Shown here piece after piece: positions 25,127 through 33,234 of a stretch of DNA of 64,000 bases. Both the position numbers and the translations under genes were made by a program. The notes below the pieces were generated by a model, which had not been told where the DNA came from, searched no databases, and saw nothing but the letters and a program-made list of their open reading frames with translations. This stretch comes from CAZVYN01 sp964631125 (GTDB lineage: Bacteria; Eisenbacteria; RBG-16-71-46; CAIMUX01): NCBI GenBank assembly GCA_964631125.1, contig CAZVYN010000013.1, positions 1 through 64,000 of the forward strand. The letters are read 5' to 3'. Each line of letters starts with the position of its first letter. Within the stretch, counting starts at the first letter, position 1.

Positions 25127-26266
25127 ATGAATGCGCGCCGCTGCTCCGTCTCTCCCTTTCGTGCTCTCTGGTGGGTCGGGGTCTCCCTGGCCGCGGTGCT
25201 CGCGCAGGACGCCTCGCGCGCCCGCGCGGACGAGCCTTCCGGCGAGCTGATGGCCGAGTTCACGAAGGATCCGCTGCTTTTCTTCTTCGAACAGCGCACG
25301 AGTGAAGCGCTCAGTTGTGGGCAGGCGGTGTTGGAGGCGGGCGGACACGAGCCGGGTGTCCGCGCGCGCGCGCTGACCACCTTGGCGGCGATCTACAAGG
25401 CGACCCCGGGAAAGGAGCCGGCGGCTCGCGCGGCCGTCCTCGCGATCTTGGAGCCGGATCCGACCATCGATCTGCCGGAGATCGATCGGCTGCCGCCGCA
25501 GCTCATCACCTATTTCTACGGGATCCGCGACAGCCTGCTGGCGGCGACCGGTCGCTCGCTTCCGCCAGACGTACGCACGGTCGCGTTCGCGGACATCGAG
25601 AACAATTCGATCGTGAAGAGCGAGTACGACCTCGATCGCTTCTGTCTCGGACTCACGCACGCCATGATCGGCGATCTTCGCCAGGTCTCGCCGCTCACGA
25701 TCGTCGACCGGCGTCGATTGAAGACACTGCTCGACGAGATCGAACTCAATCGATCGGACGAGTTGATGGACGAGCGCTACCGCGTGCAGATGGGCAAGCT
25801 CTGCGGCGCGCAGTCGTTCATCTGGGGCAGCCTGTCGCAGATCTCCAAGAAGAAGATCCGACTCGATCTGCAGTGGGTCGAGACGGCGACCGGCAAGTAC
25901 CTTGCGGCGCAGTCGGCGGAGGCGAAGATCGATTCGGCCGAGGATCTCTTCGCGCTGCAGAAGAAGGTCTTGGTGGAGATGTTGACGCCGGAGATGGAGA
26001 AGATCCTGACCGGTGAGGAGGTCAAGCAGCTCAAGCGCCGGACCGAGGATCGCTTCGAACAGCGGCAGGCCGACTTCGAGGATTCGGGCGGATACGTCGA
26101 CTATCTGATCCAGGCGGGCAATGCGCTACTGCTGGAAGAGGGCGGCGACTACGAAGGCGCCGAGGCGGCGTGGGAGGAGGCGATGCGCCTCAATCCGAAG
26201 GACACGGTCGCCCGCAATCGCGGCACGGCGCTCCATGCCTACAACGCCATCTCCGAAGAAGGTTGA
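25127..26266 (+). CDS. CsgG/LpoB-like outer-membrane secretion-associated protein with TPR-like tail
   Basis: 379 residues from ATG 25127 with GAGG 8 bases upstream. A signal peptide (to about 33, ARA-DEPS) precedes a helical region. Then comes a CsgG-like domain at about 145-305: 'TVAFADIENNSIVKSEYDLD', 'LTIVDRRRLKTLLDEIELNRS', 'GKLCGAQSFIWGSLSQISKK', 'DLQWVETATGKYLAA'. The C-terminal part looks like a TPR unit ('GDYEGAEAAWEEAMRLNPKD'). No lipobox was seen, unlike classic CsgG. Family members form curli-type pores or activate envelope enzymes; the FN3/ASH lipoprotein that overlaps its stop may be its partner. Confidence 0.8.
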   Translation: MNARRCSVSPFRALWWVGVSLAAVLAQDASRARADEPSGELMAEFTKDPLLFFFEQRTSEALSCGQAVLEAGGHEPGVRARALTTLAAIYKATPGKEPAARAAVLAILEPDPTIDLPEIDRLPPQLITYFYGIRDSLLAATGRSLPPDVRTVAFADIENNSIVKSEYDLDRFCLGLTHAMIGDLRQVSPLTIVDRRRLKTLLDEIELNRSDELMDERYRVQMGKLCGAQSFIWGSLSQISKKKIRLDLQWVETATGKYLAAQSAEAKIDSAEDLFALQKKVLVEMLTPEMEKILTGEEVKQLKRRTEDRFEQRQADFEDSGGYVDYLIQAGNALLLEEGGDYEGAEAAWEEAMRLNPKDTVARNRGTALHAYNAISEEG

Positions 26267-29211
26267 GCTCAGCCGGGCCGATCACGAGCGCGCGGCGGCG
26301 CGCTCTCCTCTTCACGGCGCTCTCCGCGCTCGCCCTCGGGTGCAGCGGCGACGAGCCGGGCCGGCGCGGGGAGCTCGCGCAGCTCCGTCTCGAAGTGGAC
26401 TTCGAGATCATGACGACATCGCCGCGAGCGGCAGGCGCCCGTCCCGCCGCCCAACCCGGCGATCAGGCGGCGATCGAACAGGTGGTCGCGACGATTTTCG
26501 ACGACAGCGTGTCGCCGGCCCGCGTGGTCGATCAGGAGCAAGACGACATCGCGCCGGGGGAGACGCGTTTCGAACTCTCCCTCCAGGCGCCGCCGGGTGA
26601 GCGGTATCTGGTGCGGGTGGAAACGATCGGCGTGCGCGGAAACGGCGGCGAAGCGACCGAGCGCGGACTGCTCCACAGCGGAGAGTCCGCGGTCTTGGAT
26701 CTGACCTCGGGAGAGGCCCGCACGGTGCCCGTGACCCTGCGCGATGTCGTCCCCCGGCTCTCGCTCGTGTCCCTCCCTCCGGACCGCTATCGACTCGACT
26801 GGAACCCGATCGCGGGCGCCGCTCGCTACCGCCTCGCGGAGATCGGACCGAACTCCACCATCGAGCGAACCACCGCCGCGACCGAGACGACGATCATCGC
26901 CCCACCCAGCCTGGCCCCGCCGATCGGTCGCGTGCGCTATCGGGTGCGCGCGGAGCTGGACGACGGAAGGGTCGGCGCCTACAGCGAGAGCGTCGGCGTA
27001 GGCGTGGTCGGACCGACGCCACCTTCCGCCATTACCGATCTGAGAGTCGCGCTCGTCGCCGACACACTGGTGGCGCTGCTCTGGACCGCACCCGGGGATG
27101 ACGGAGCGATCGGCCGCGCCGCCGCCTACGACCTGCGCTACTCGTTCGACCCGATCGATGGGTCGAACTTCGAAGCCGCGATTCCGGTCGCGGGGCTGAG
27201 TCCGCCCGCGACGCCGGGCGAATCGGACGGCCGGGTCGTCACCGGCCTGCTCCCGAGAACGCTCTACTTCTTCGCGCTCGTCACGCTGGACGAACTGGGT
27301 CTCGGCTCCGAGCTGTCGAATGTCGTGTCGGCCACGACATTGACGGACGATCGCAGCCGACCGGCCGCCGTGGACGACCTCACGGCCGAAGCCGTCTCCG
27401 AGACGAGCGCGCGCCTGCGCTGGACCGCGCCGGGCGACGACGGCGAGGTCGGCCAAGCGGACGAATACGAGGTCCGTGTCGCGACATTTCCGATCGACGC
27501 GGGAAACTTCGCGACGGCCACGCCGGTCGACGGCGTTCCGGCGCCGGCGCCCGCCGGTGGAGCGGAGTCGATCGTCGTGTTCGGGCTGACCCGCGAGACC
27601 AGGCACTATTTCGCACTGGTCACGCGCGACGAAGTCCGCAACGAATCTCTGCTCTCGAACGTGGCCGAGGTCACGACCGCCGATCTCACCCCTCCCGCGC
27701 GGGTGACCGACCTCTTCGTGCGACGGCGAGAACTCCGCGGCTTCCAGGTTTCGTACACCGCGCCGGGAGACGACGGCATCATCGGTCAGGCGGCGTCGTA
27801 CGACCTGCGCTACAGCAGCGCGCCGATCCTCGACGAGGAGAGCTGGTCTGAGGCGATCCCGGTCGAGGTTCCTCCACCGCCGCTCGAAGGGGGCCACTCG
27901 GTCGTCGCATCGATCGAAGGCTTCTCGCCCCGCACTGTCTACTACCTCGCGTTTCGTGCGCGCGACGAGGCCGGCAACCAAGCGGCGCTCTCGAACCTCG
28001 TGCAGACCAGGACGCTCGTCGAGCCGCCCGATCCTCTGATCGCGGTGCTCGCCTTCGCCCGGACCTTCACGCTCGACTGGGCCTTCGCTTCGCCCGACCC
28101 GGACGGCTTCGTGCTGGATCGACGCGTCGGGAGCGGTCCCTGGCGGCAGCATCGGATGCTCGAAGGCGACTCTCGACGCACGCTCGACGGCAATCTGCTT
28201 CCGGCGACCCTCTATACCTATCGAGTGCGGGCGTTCGTCGGCGCCGACACGTCGGACTATTCGATCGAGGCGAGCGGCGTGACCGAAGACGATCCGCCGC
28301 TCTGCCAGCTCTCGTCCTACGAACCCGACTTCGGCTTTGTGCTGCTCGGCGAGAGCGACACACTGTCGGTGCTACTCACGAATGTCGGCGGGGGCCTCCT
28401 GGAGGGCGTCGTGGAGGAAGAGTGCGGCGAGTTCTCGCTCGCGCTCGCCGACCCCTCCTTCTCGCTCGCTCGCGACGAGTCGGTCGTGATCCCGGTCGTC
28501 TACACGCCGACCGACGAGACGCCTGACTTCTGCTCGATCTCGACCGGGACGAACTGCAGCATCCTGGTCGAAGGGAACGGCCTGGGTCCGCGCTGTGCGG
28601 TCGATCGCGTCTCGATCGACCTGGGCGACATCGGCATTGGCCACGTCGCCTCCGAACTGCTCACGATCAGGAACGAAGGCGGCGCCGTGCTCACCGGACT
28701 GGCGGGCGCGGGGCGCAACTGCGGGGACGACCTCGACCTGACCGGCTCTCCCGTTGGGAGCGGGCTCGGATTCTCGCTGGGAGCGGGCCAATCGAAGAGC
28801 ATCCTGGTCAGCCTCAGCCCCGACTCGGCGGGCGCGTACGTCGACTGCGTCGTCGACCTCGGGACCGAGTGTGATCCGGTTCCGGTCACGGCGCGCGGAG
28901 TCTACGCCACCGTCGCGCCGGGCGAGATCGACTTCGGGGATGTGCAGGTCCAGTTCGCGAGGCAGGAGACGTTCCGGCTGGCCAACGTCACGACGACGAG
29001 CCGCCTCTTCACGATCTACTACGGCTCTTCGCAGCAGTGCCCCGCGTTCACCCCGTCGGTCTTCGAGATCTTCTTGGCGCCCGAGCAGGCGGTCGATATC
29101 ACGGTCACCTTCGAACCGTTCTTCAGCGGGGTCCACGACTGTCTCCTGCGGATCGATCCCGGCGGAATCGACCTCCCACTCACGGGACGCGGATTCATAA
29201 CCTTGGAGTGA
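26263..29211 (+). CDS. Large lipoprotein with fibronectin-III repeats and ASH/choice-of-anchor-D-type domains
   Basis: 982 residues if it starts at TTG 26263, which overlaps the upstream TGA; no ATG or GTG precedes the signal peptide. The N-terminus ends in a lipobox (SALALG-C near residue 27). Four or five FN3 modules follow (about 165-630), several with 'WTAPGDDGxxG...YDLRYS', and then three immunoglobulin-like ASH domains, each with Cys pairs ('GFVLLGESDTLSVLLTNVGG', 'LGDIGIGHVASELLTIRNEG', 'FGDVQVQFARQETFRLAN'). Likely a surface or periplasmic adhesion or scaffold protein. Coupled to the CsgG-like gene. Confidence 0.85.
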   Translation: MSSAGPITSARRRALLFTALSALALGCSGDEPGRRGELAQLRLEVDFEIMTTSPRAAGARPAAQPGDQAAIEQVVATIFDDSVSPARVVDQEQDDIAPGETRFELSLQAPPGERYLVRVETIGVRGNGGEATERGLLHSGESAVLDLTSGEARTVPVTLRDVVPRLSLVSLPPDRYRLDWNPIAGAARYRLAEIGPNSTIERTTAATETTIIAPPSLAPPIGRVRYRVRAELDDGRVGAYSESVGVGVVGPTPPSAITDLRVALVADTLVALLWTAPGDDGAIGRAAAYDLRYSFDPIDGSNFEAAIPVAGLSPPATPGESDGRVVTGLLPRTLYFFALVTLDELGLGSELSNVVSATTLTDDRSRPAAVDDLTAEAVSETSARLRWTAPGDDGEVGQADEYEVRVATFPIDAGNFATATPVDGVPAPAPAGGAESIVVFGLTRETRHYFALVTRDEVRNESLLSNVAEVTTADLTPPARVTDLFVRRRELRGFQVSYTAPGDDGIIGQAASYDLRYSSAPILDEESWSEAIPVEVPPPPLEGGHSVVASIEGFSPRTVYYLAFRARDEAGNQAALSNLVQTRTLVEPPDPLIAVLAFARTFTLDWAFASPDPDGFVLDRRVGSGPWRQHRMLEGDSRRTLDGNLLPATLYTYRVRAFVGADTSDYSIEASGVTEDDPPLCQLSSYEPDFGFVLLGESDTLSVLLTNVGGGLLEGVVEEECGEFSLALADPSFSLARDESVVIPVVYTPTDETPDFCSISTGTNCSILVEGNGLGPRCAVDRVSIDLGDIGIGHVASELLTIRNEGGAVLTGLAGAGRNCGDDLDLTGSPVGSGLGFSLGAGQSKSILVSLSPDSAGAYVDCVVDLGTECDPVPVTARGVYATVAPGEIDFGDVQVQFARQETFRLANVTTTSRLFTIYYGSSQQCPAFTPSVFEIFLAPEQAVDITVTFEPFFSGVHDCLLRIDPGGIDLPLTGRGFITLE

Positions 29212-29328
29212 GGCCCGCATGTCTCCACCCACCTCGGGGATCCACGTCGCGCCGTTGGATCCATGGGCCGGCCCCGCGGCGGAGGGAGGCGCGCGCATCG
29301 CTTCGTTCCGCGACTCTCGCTCGACCCC

Positions 29329-29433
29329 ACCTTCGAGCCGTTCTTCGAGGGACAACACGACTGTAGACTGCGGATCAACCCCGGCAGCCTGGACCTTCCC
29401 ATGACCGGTCGAGAAACCGCGATCCGGAACTGA
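29329..29433 (+). pseudogene. Orphan copy of the 3' end of the FN3/ASH gene
   Basis: Reading from 29329, the frame gives TFEPFFEGQHDCRLRINPG then SLDLPMTGR and a stop at 29431-29433. The end of the preceding protein is TFEPFFSGVHDCLLRIDPG then GIDLPLTGR. The similarity covers about 27 of 34 codons and begins abruptly; upstream bases do not resemble the parent gene. This is a remnant of a duplicated or recombined paralogue, not an independent gene. A 61-codon frame at 29219-29404 in another phase is probably spurious. Confidence 0.8.
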
Positions 29434-29440
29434 GGCGATC

Positions 29441-31042
29441 ATGTCTGGACCGAGTGCGAATGACCGCGCGACGCCGCTCGATCTGATCGTGTTGGCGGAG
29501 TTGCTGCCGGTAGCCGATCGAAGCGCTCCCGAGTATGGGCGACCGCATCGCATCGATCGCGACTCGCTCGACGGGTTTCTCGGGAGGCTGAGACCGACGG
29601 ATCCGTTGGCGGAGTCGGCGGCGAAGATCTCTACGTTTCGCGAGTTCCGACCGGAGGCGATGCGGGCGCGATGGCTGGATGCGCGGGTGGCGGAGGCGCG
29701 GGCGAAGTTAGGGGCGGGGACGGCGCAGGGGGCGACGTCGACGACAGCTACGAGATCAACCGCAGCTCCGACTCCGACCGTTGCGTCTGAACCCGCGCCG
29801 GAATCTCCGCTCGCGCGCGGCTCCACCGACACGCCGCTCTTCTCCGATGATCCTCTCGCCCACCTCTTCGATCTTGTCGAGGCCGGGACGAGCATGGGCG
29901 CCGCGCACGCTCCAGGCGCGAGCCTTGCGGATCGTTTGGTCGCGGAAGTTGTGCGATCGGTCCAGAGCCAGAAGGGTGGCGGAACGCCGAAGGCGCCGAA
30001 GAGCGCGTCGGGTTCGTCCGCGGATGATGCGCTTCGCGCCGAGATCCTGCGCGCCGCACTCGCGTCGCCGGAGTGGCGCGCGTTGGAAGGGGCGTGGCTC
30101 GCGCTGAGGACGTTGGTGCGGCGGGTCGATTTCCGCGAAGGGACGCGGCTGTTCGTCGTGCCGAGTGCGCCGGGCGCGGGGGTGCGTCATCTGCGCGCGG
30201 CGCTCGAAGGGCTTTCCGCGGATGCGGAGTCAGAGGGGCGTGTGACGGTGGCGGTGGTGGGGTGGGAGAGTGGGGCGGAGGAACGCGCTGCGTTTGGCGC
30301 AGCTGGACGGGAGTACTGGGTCCCCGTGATCTCGGCGGCTAGCTCGGAGGAGGTCGAGAGCGCAGTGCGGGAGGATCGAGTCGCGTCGTCGGACGACGCG
30401 ACCTCGTGGTCCGCGGCGACCGCGCACCACTGCTTGGCGCGGCCGCTCTACGGCGCTGCGTCGGAGCCGGTGAAAGGCTTTGCATTCGAAGAGGGCGAGG
30501 GACCCACACTCCCCTGGATCCCGGCCTCGTGGCTCCTCGCCCTCGCCATTTCGCGCGCGTTCGACAATGACGGCCTCGGGACTGAGTTCACTGCGCGTCC
30601 CGGTGGCGAGATAGAGGATCTACCGCTCTCGAGCGAAGGTCCCGTCGATCGCGCGCTCCCAACAACGCAACTCGCGCAGCTTGCGCGTCGCGGATTCGCT
30701 CCGCTGGCCGCGCTCGGAGCCACCGATCGCGCCTACTTCCCGTTCGTCCCCGTCGCGGCTGGGGACGACGCGCCAGAGAATCGCCTGGCTCACCGCGTCT
30801 TGATGGCGCGAGTTCATGCGGCAGCGGTGGCGGCATGGAACTCGATCGATCGATCGCTCTCGGCGGAGCGCGCGGCGGAGCAGCTGACTGCGGCGCTGAC
30901 GCGCGCGCTGACTGATTCTGCGGGAGCGTTTGCCGCGGTGGAGAGCGTGCTGATTTCGGACCGCGGAATCGCTGTTCGCTACCGCGCGCTGCGCGGATCG
31001 CTGCGCGATTCATCGCCGTCTGGCATTCACATTCAGCACTAG
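29441..31042 (+). CDS. Divergent T6SS sheath-like protein, fused TssB-TssC type (paralogue 1)
   Basis: 533 residues from ATG 29441 (GAGG 5 bases upstream). Residues about 10-85 look like TssB/VipA ('LDLIVLAELLPVADR', 'HRIDRDSLDGFLGRLRP', 'TFREFRPEAM'). A low-complexity Ala/Thr/Pro linker (about 92-130) leads to a TssC/VipB-like part ('EILRAALASPEWRALEGAWLALRTLVRRVDF', quoted in part; 'ARPLYGAASEPVKGFAFEEG'; 'TQLAQLARRGFAPLAALGATDRAYF'). It is additional to the canonical tssB and tssC, much diverged, and on the opposite strand. The C-terminus (SGIHIQH) is short of the usual TssC end and adjoins the AbiE insertion, so it may be truncated. Roles as cap, adaptor or second sheath are speculation. 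Confidence 0.7.
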   Translation: MSGPSANDRATPLDLIVLAELLPVADRSAPEYGRPHRIDRDSLDGFLGRLRPTDPLAESAAKISTFREFRPEAMRARWLDARVAEARAKLGAGTAQGATSTTATRSTAAPTPTVASEPAPESPLARGSTDTPLFSDDPLAHLFDLVEAGTSMGAAHAPGASLADRLVAEVVRSVQSQKGGGTPKAPKSASGSSADDALRAEILRAALASPEWRALEGAWLALRTLVRRVDFREGTRLFVVPSAPGAGVRHLRAALEGLSADAESEGRVTVAVVGWESGAEERAAFGAAGREYWVPVISAASSEEVESAVREDRVASSDDATSWSAATAHHCLARPLYGAASEPVKGFAFEEGEGPTLPWIPASWLLALAISRAFDNDGLGTEFTARPGGEIEDLPLSSEGPVDRALPTTQLAQLARRGFAPLAALGATDRAYFPFVPVAAGDDAPENRLAHRVLMARVHAAAVAAWNSIDRSLSAERAAEQLTAALTRALTDSAGAFAAVESVLISDRGIAVRYRALRGSLRDSSPSGIHIQH

Positions 31043-31338
31043 GTATCTCCGAAACGGACACTCGTCCCGCGTGATGCCTTTCGGTGACGCCTTCTAGCGA
31101 TATGGTTCCAGCTGCGGTTGCCTGAGGCTCGGCGTTGCGTTCACAACCGCGCAACGCGAGCGATCCTCGAGATCCTGGAAGAGCCGTCGCTGCTCGTGAA
31201 ACCGCAGGCGGGTCGCCTCCGGCGTAAGGCATGACCGCGGGCCCGTGGCGCCCTTCGGGTGCCCATTTCGACAGCTGCCTGTCCGAAAAACGTGCTAGTA
31301 TTTCGGACAGTATCGGAGTGGAGTATTCGCCTATCATT
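31043..31338. other. Intergenic region before the AbiE module
   Basis: About 240 bases show no recognisable gene; a 49-codon open stretch ending 31230 ('AILEILEEPSLLVKPQAG') could be a gene remnant but matches nothing I know. The distal 60 bases become A/T-rich and hold the operator-like palindrome. Confidence 0.4.
31280..31309. promoter_or_regulatory. Operator-like inverted repeat of the AbiE toxin-antitoxin module
   Basis: Perfect 9-base arms TGTCCGAAA (31280-31288) and TTTCGGACA (31301-31309) flank a TAGTAT hexamer (31296-31301) that could be a -10. AbiEi-type antitoxins are known to repress their own promoter by binding inverted repeats, so this is the probable autoregulatory site. An 8-base direct repeat ATGTTACA also occurs at 31339 and 31351, covering the two possible start codons. 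Confidence 0.6.
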
Positions 31339-32001
31339 ATGTTACATAGCATGTTACAGCTAAGCATCGATGCGCGACTAACCCGCAGGGTCCAACGCAG
31401 CCCGAGAGGCGCTGTCTTCACGCCTGCCATGTTCGCAGGGTTGGGGAGCCGCGCCGCGATCGACAAGGCGCTGCAACGGCTGGCGGCGAGGGGCAAGCTA
31501 CGTCGCCTCTCACGCGGACTGTACGACAAGCCCCGACAGGACGAACTCCTCGGTGTGCTGTGGCCCTCGGTGGACGCGGTGATCCGAGCGATCGTGGGCA
31601 AGGACAAGTTACGGGTGCAACCCAGTGGCGTGTACGCGGCGAACCTACTTGGCCTGTCGGAGCAAGTGCCGGCCCGAGTCGTGCTTCTCACCGACGGCGC
31701 CAGCCGATCGATCGCCGCCGGTCCGATGCGAATCCAACTCAAGCGCACGTCTCCGCGAAACATGGCGGCAGCCGGTCGGTTGAGCGGCCTCGTGATTCAG
31801 GCCTTGAAGAGCCTAGGGCCAGAGCACGTCACGCCGGAACGACTGGCTCACCTGCGGAACACGTTGCCCGCCACCGAGCGCGCCCGATTGTTGACCGACT
31901 TGGACCTGGCCCCCGGGTGGATGCGGCCGATGCTATGTGAGCTTGCGCAGACCAAGCCGAAAGCAAGGCGCGGCAAGTCAACGAAGAGATCCGAGGCGTG
32001 A
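31339..32001 (+). CDS. DUF6088/AbiEi-like antitoxin (winged-helix)
   Basis: 220 residues from ATG 31339; ATG 31351 is equally possible and GTG 31318 is too close to the presumed promoter. The N-terminal 75 residues form a winged helix-turn-helix ('RGAVFTPAMFAGLGSRAAIDKALQRLAARG', quoted only as its key parts GAVFTPAMF and IDKALQRLAARG; 'KLRRLSRGLYDKP'), followed by the DUF6088 body ('VQPSGVYAANLLGLSEQVP', 'VLLTDGASRS'). The tail is Lys/Arg-rich. Such proteins are the antitoxin and autorepressor of type IV AbiE systems active in phage defence. GTGA overlap couples it to the toxin gene. Confidence 0.85.
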   Translation: MLHSMLQLSIDARLTRRVQRSPRGAVFTPAMFAGLGSRAAIDKALQRLAARGKLRRLSRGLYDKPRQDELLGVLWPSVDAVIRAIVGKDKLRVQPSGVYAANLLGLSEQVPARVVLLTDGASRSIAAGPMRIQLKRTSPRNMAAAGRLSGLVIQALKSLGPEHVTPERLAHLRNTLPATERARLLTDLDLAPGWMRPMLCELAQTKPKARRGKSTKRSEA

Positions 32002-33026
32002 CTTCACTGCAGTTCCTCGCGCTGCCGCGAGAGCGCCGCACGCTTACGTTCGAGCAGGCCGCCACTCGACGAGCGGTAGATGCCGTGATCATCGAAAAGG
32101 ACTTCTGGGTGTGCTGGCTCCTCCACACGCTCGCTTCGATTCCCTCATTGGCTCCCCACCTGGTGCTGAAGGGAGGGACGTCCCTCTCCAAAGTGTTCGG
32201 GGTGATCGATCGGTTCTCGGAGGATGTAGACCTGTCGGTGTCCCCCGCTTTCGTTGGCGCGGATGCGAGCGGATTCGATGCTCTACCCAGCCAGACCAAG
32301 CGCGATGCTGCGACGAAGGAGATGCAACGACTCTGTGGAGTCAGCGCCCGAGAGACAATATCGCCGCTGCTCGAGGCGGCCATCCGCGACGCGCTCGGCT
32401 CGCCGCCGGGCGGCGAATGGCTGAGCTACGAAGACGACCAGCACACCCATCAGCCGATCCTCCATTTCCAATACCCGACCACAAGAGCAACGGGGTTGAG
32501 CTATGTGCGGCGAGCCGTGAAGCTGGAACTGGGCTCGCTCACCGACCAGCAGCCGGTCGGCCGCTATGCGATCCGGCCCTGGGTGGCCGAGGAATTCCCG
32601 TCGCTGTTCTCGGACTGGCGCTGTGAGGTCATCGCGCTCGACCTGGCGCGCACCTTCTGGGAGAAGGCGACAATTCTCCACGCTGAGTACTATCGTCCGC
32701 AGAGTCTTCCGATCCCGGACCGGTACGCGCGACACTATTCAGACCTGACGCGCCTGCTGGAGCATCCGAGTGCGGCGGCGTTCGCCGCGGACAAAGTGCT
32801 ATGTGCCCGTGTTGTTGAGTGGAAGAGCCGGGTGTTCCCGCGGGGGTGGGCGCGGTACGACCTCGCGCAACACGGCACTATCAGGCTCGCCCCCCCGGGT
32901 CCTCGGCAGGTCTCGTTGGCGAGCGACTACAGGGCGATGCGACCCATGTTTCTCAGTGAGCCGCCGCCGTTCGAGACGGTGATGTCGCAACTGTCTGACG
33001 CGGAACGGGCGATCAATTCGCTCTGA
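31998..33026 (+). CDS. AbiEii/AbiGii-family nucleotidyltransferase toxin
   Basis: 342 residues from GTG 31998, overlapping the antitoxin stop. The DNA-polymerase-beta-like nucleotidyltransferase signature is clear: 'LVLKGGTSLSKVFGVIDRFS' followed by 'EDVDLSV', giving the GG-S/T and DxD metal-binding motifs near residues 57-78; 'EKDFWVCWLL' and 'RTFWEKATILHAEYYRP' are further family hallmarks. The toxin is thought to transfer nucleotides to an RNA target, causing growth arrest. With its antitoxin it forms a mobile-type defence module wedged between two T6SS sheath-like genes. Confidence 0.92.
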   Translation: MTSLQFLALPRERRTLTFEQAATRRAVDAVIIEKDFWVCWLLHTLASIPSLAPHLVLKGGTSLSKVFGVIDRFSEDVDLSVSPAFVGADASGFDALPSQTKRDAATKEMQRLCGVSARETISPLLEAAIRDALGSPPGGEWLSYEDDQHTHQPILHFQYPTTRATGLSYVRRAVKLELGSLTDQQPVGRYAIRPWVAEEFPSLFSDWRCEVIALDLARTFWEKATILHAEYYRPQSLPIPDRYARHYSDLTRLLEHPSAAAFAADKVLCARVVEWKSRVFPRGWARYDLAQHGTIRLAPPGPRQVSLASDYRAMRPMFLSEPPPFETVMSQLSDAERAINSL

Positions 33027-33234
33027 ACGCCTCGATCGCGACGGAAAGCCGCGCATCGCTCTCGCGTCCTGCACGCATCCTCGGTTGCCCTTCGGCTTCG
33101 AGGCTGTCCGCAGAGACGTTGTGACAGTAAGTTGACAGCCGAGTTCGAAGCGGCTGTCTCGACGGCCGGCAAGAGGTGACGTCGCGGAGCGTCCGAGACG
33201 AGTCGCCCGAGCAGATGACCCCGAGGAGAACGAG

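Noticed and set aside
29219..29404. 61-codon ORF downstream of the FN3/ASH lipoprotein
   Set aside because: Out of phase with the recognisable ASH remnant it overlaps, and has no independent support.
31084..31230. 49-codon open stretch before the AbiE module as a gene or transposase remnant
   Set aside because: No start codon with a ribosome-binding site and no family resemblance; too short to support.
31280..31309. Inverted repeat considered as a transposon terminal repeat
   Set aside because: Both arms lie within 30 bases upstream of an antitoxin gene and no matching repeat occurs after the toxin gene; an operator fits better.
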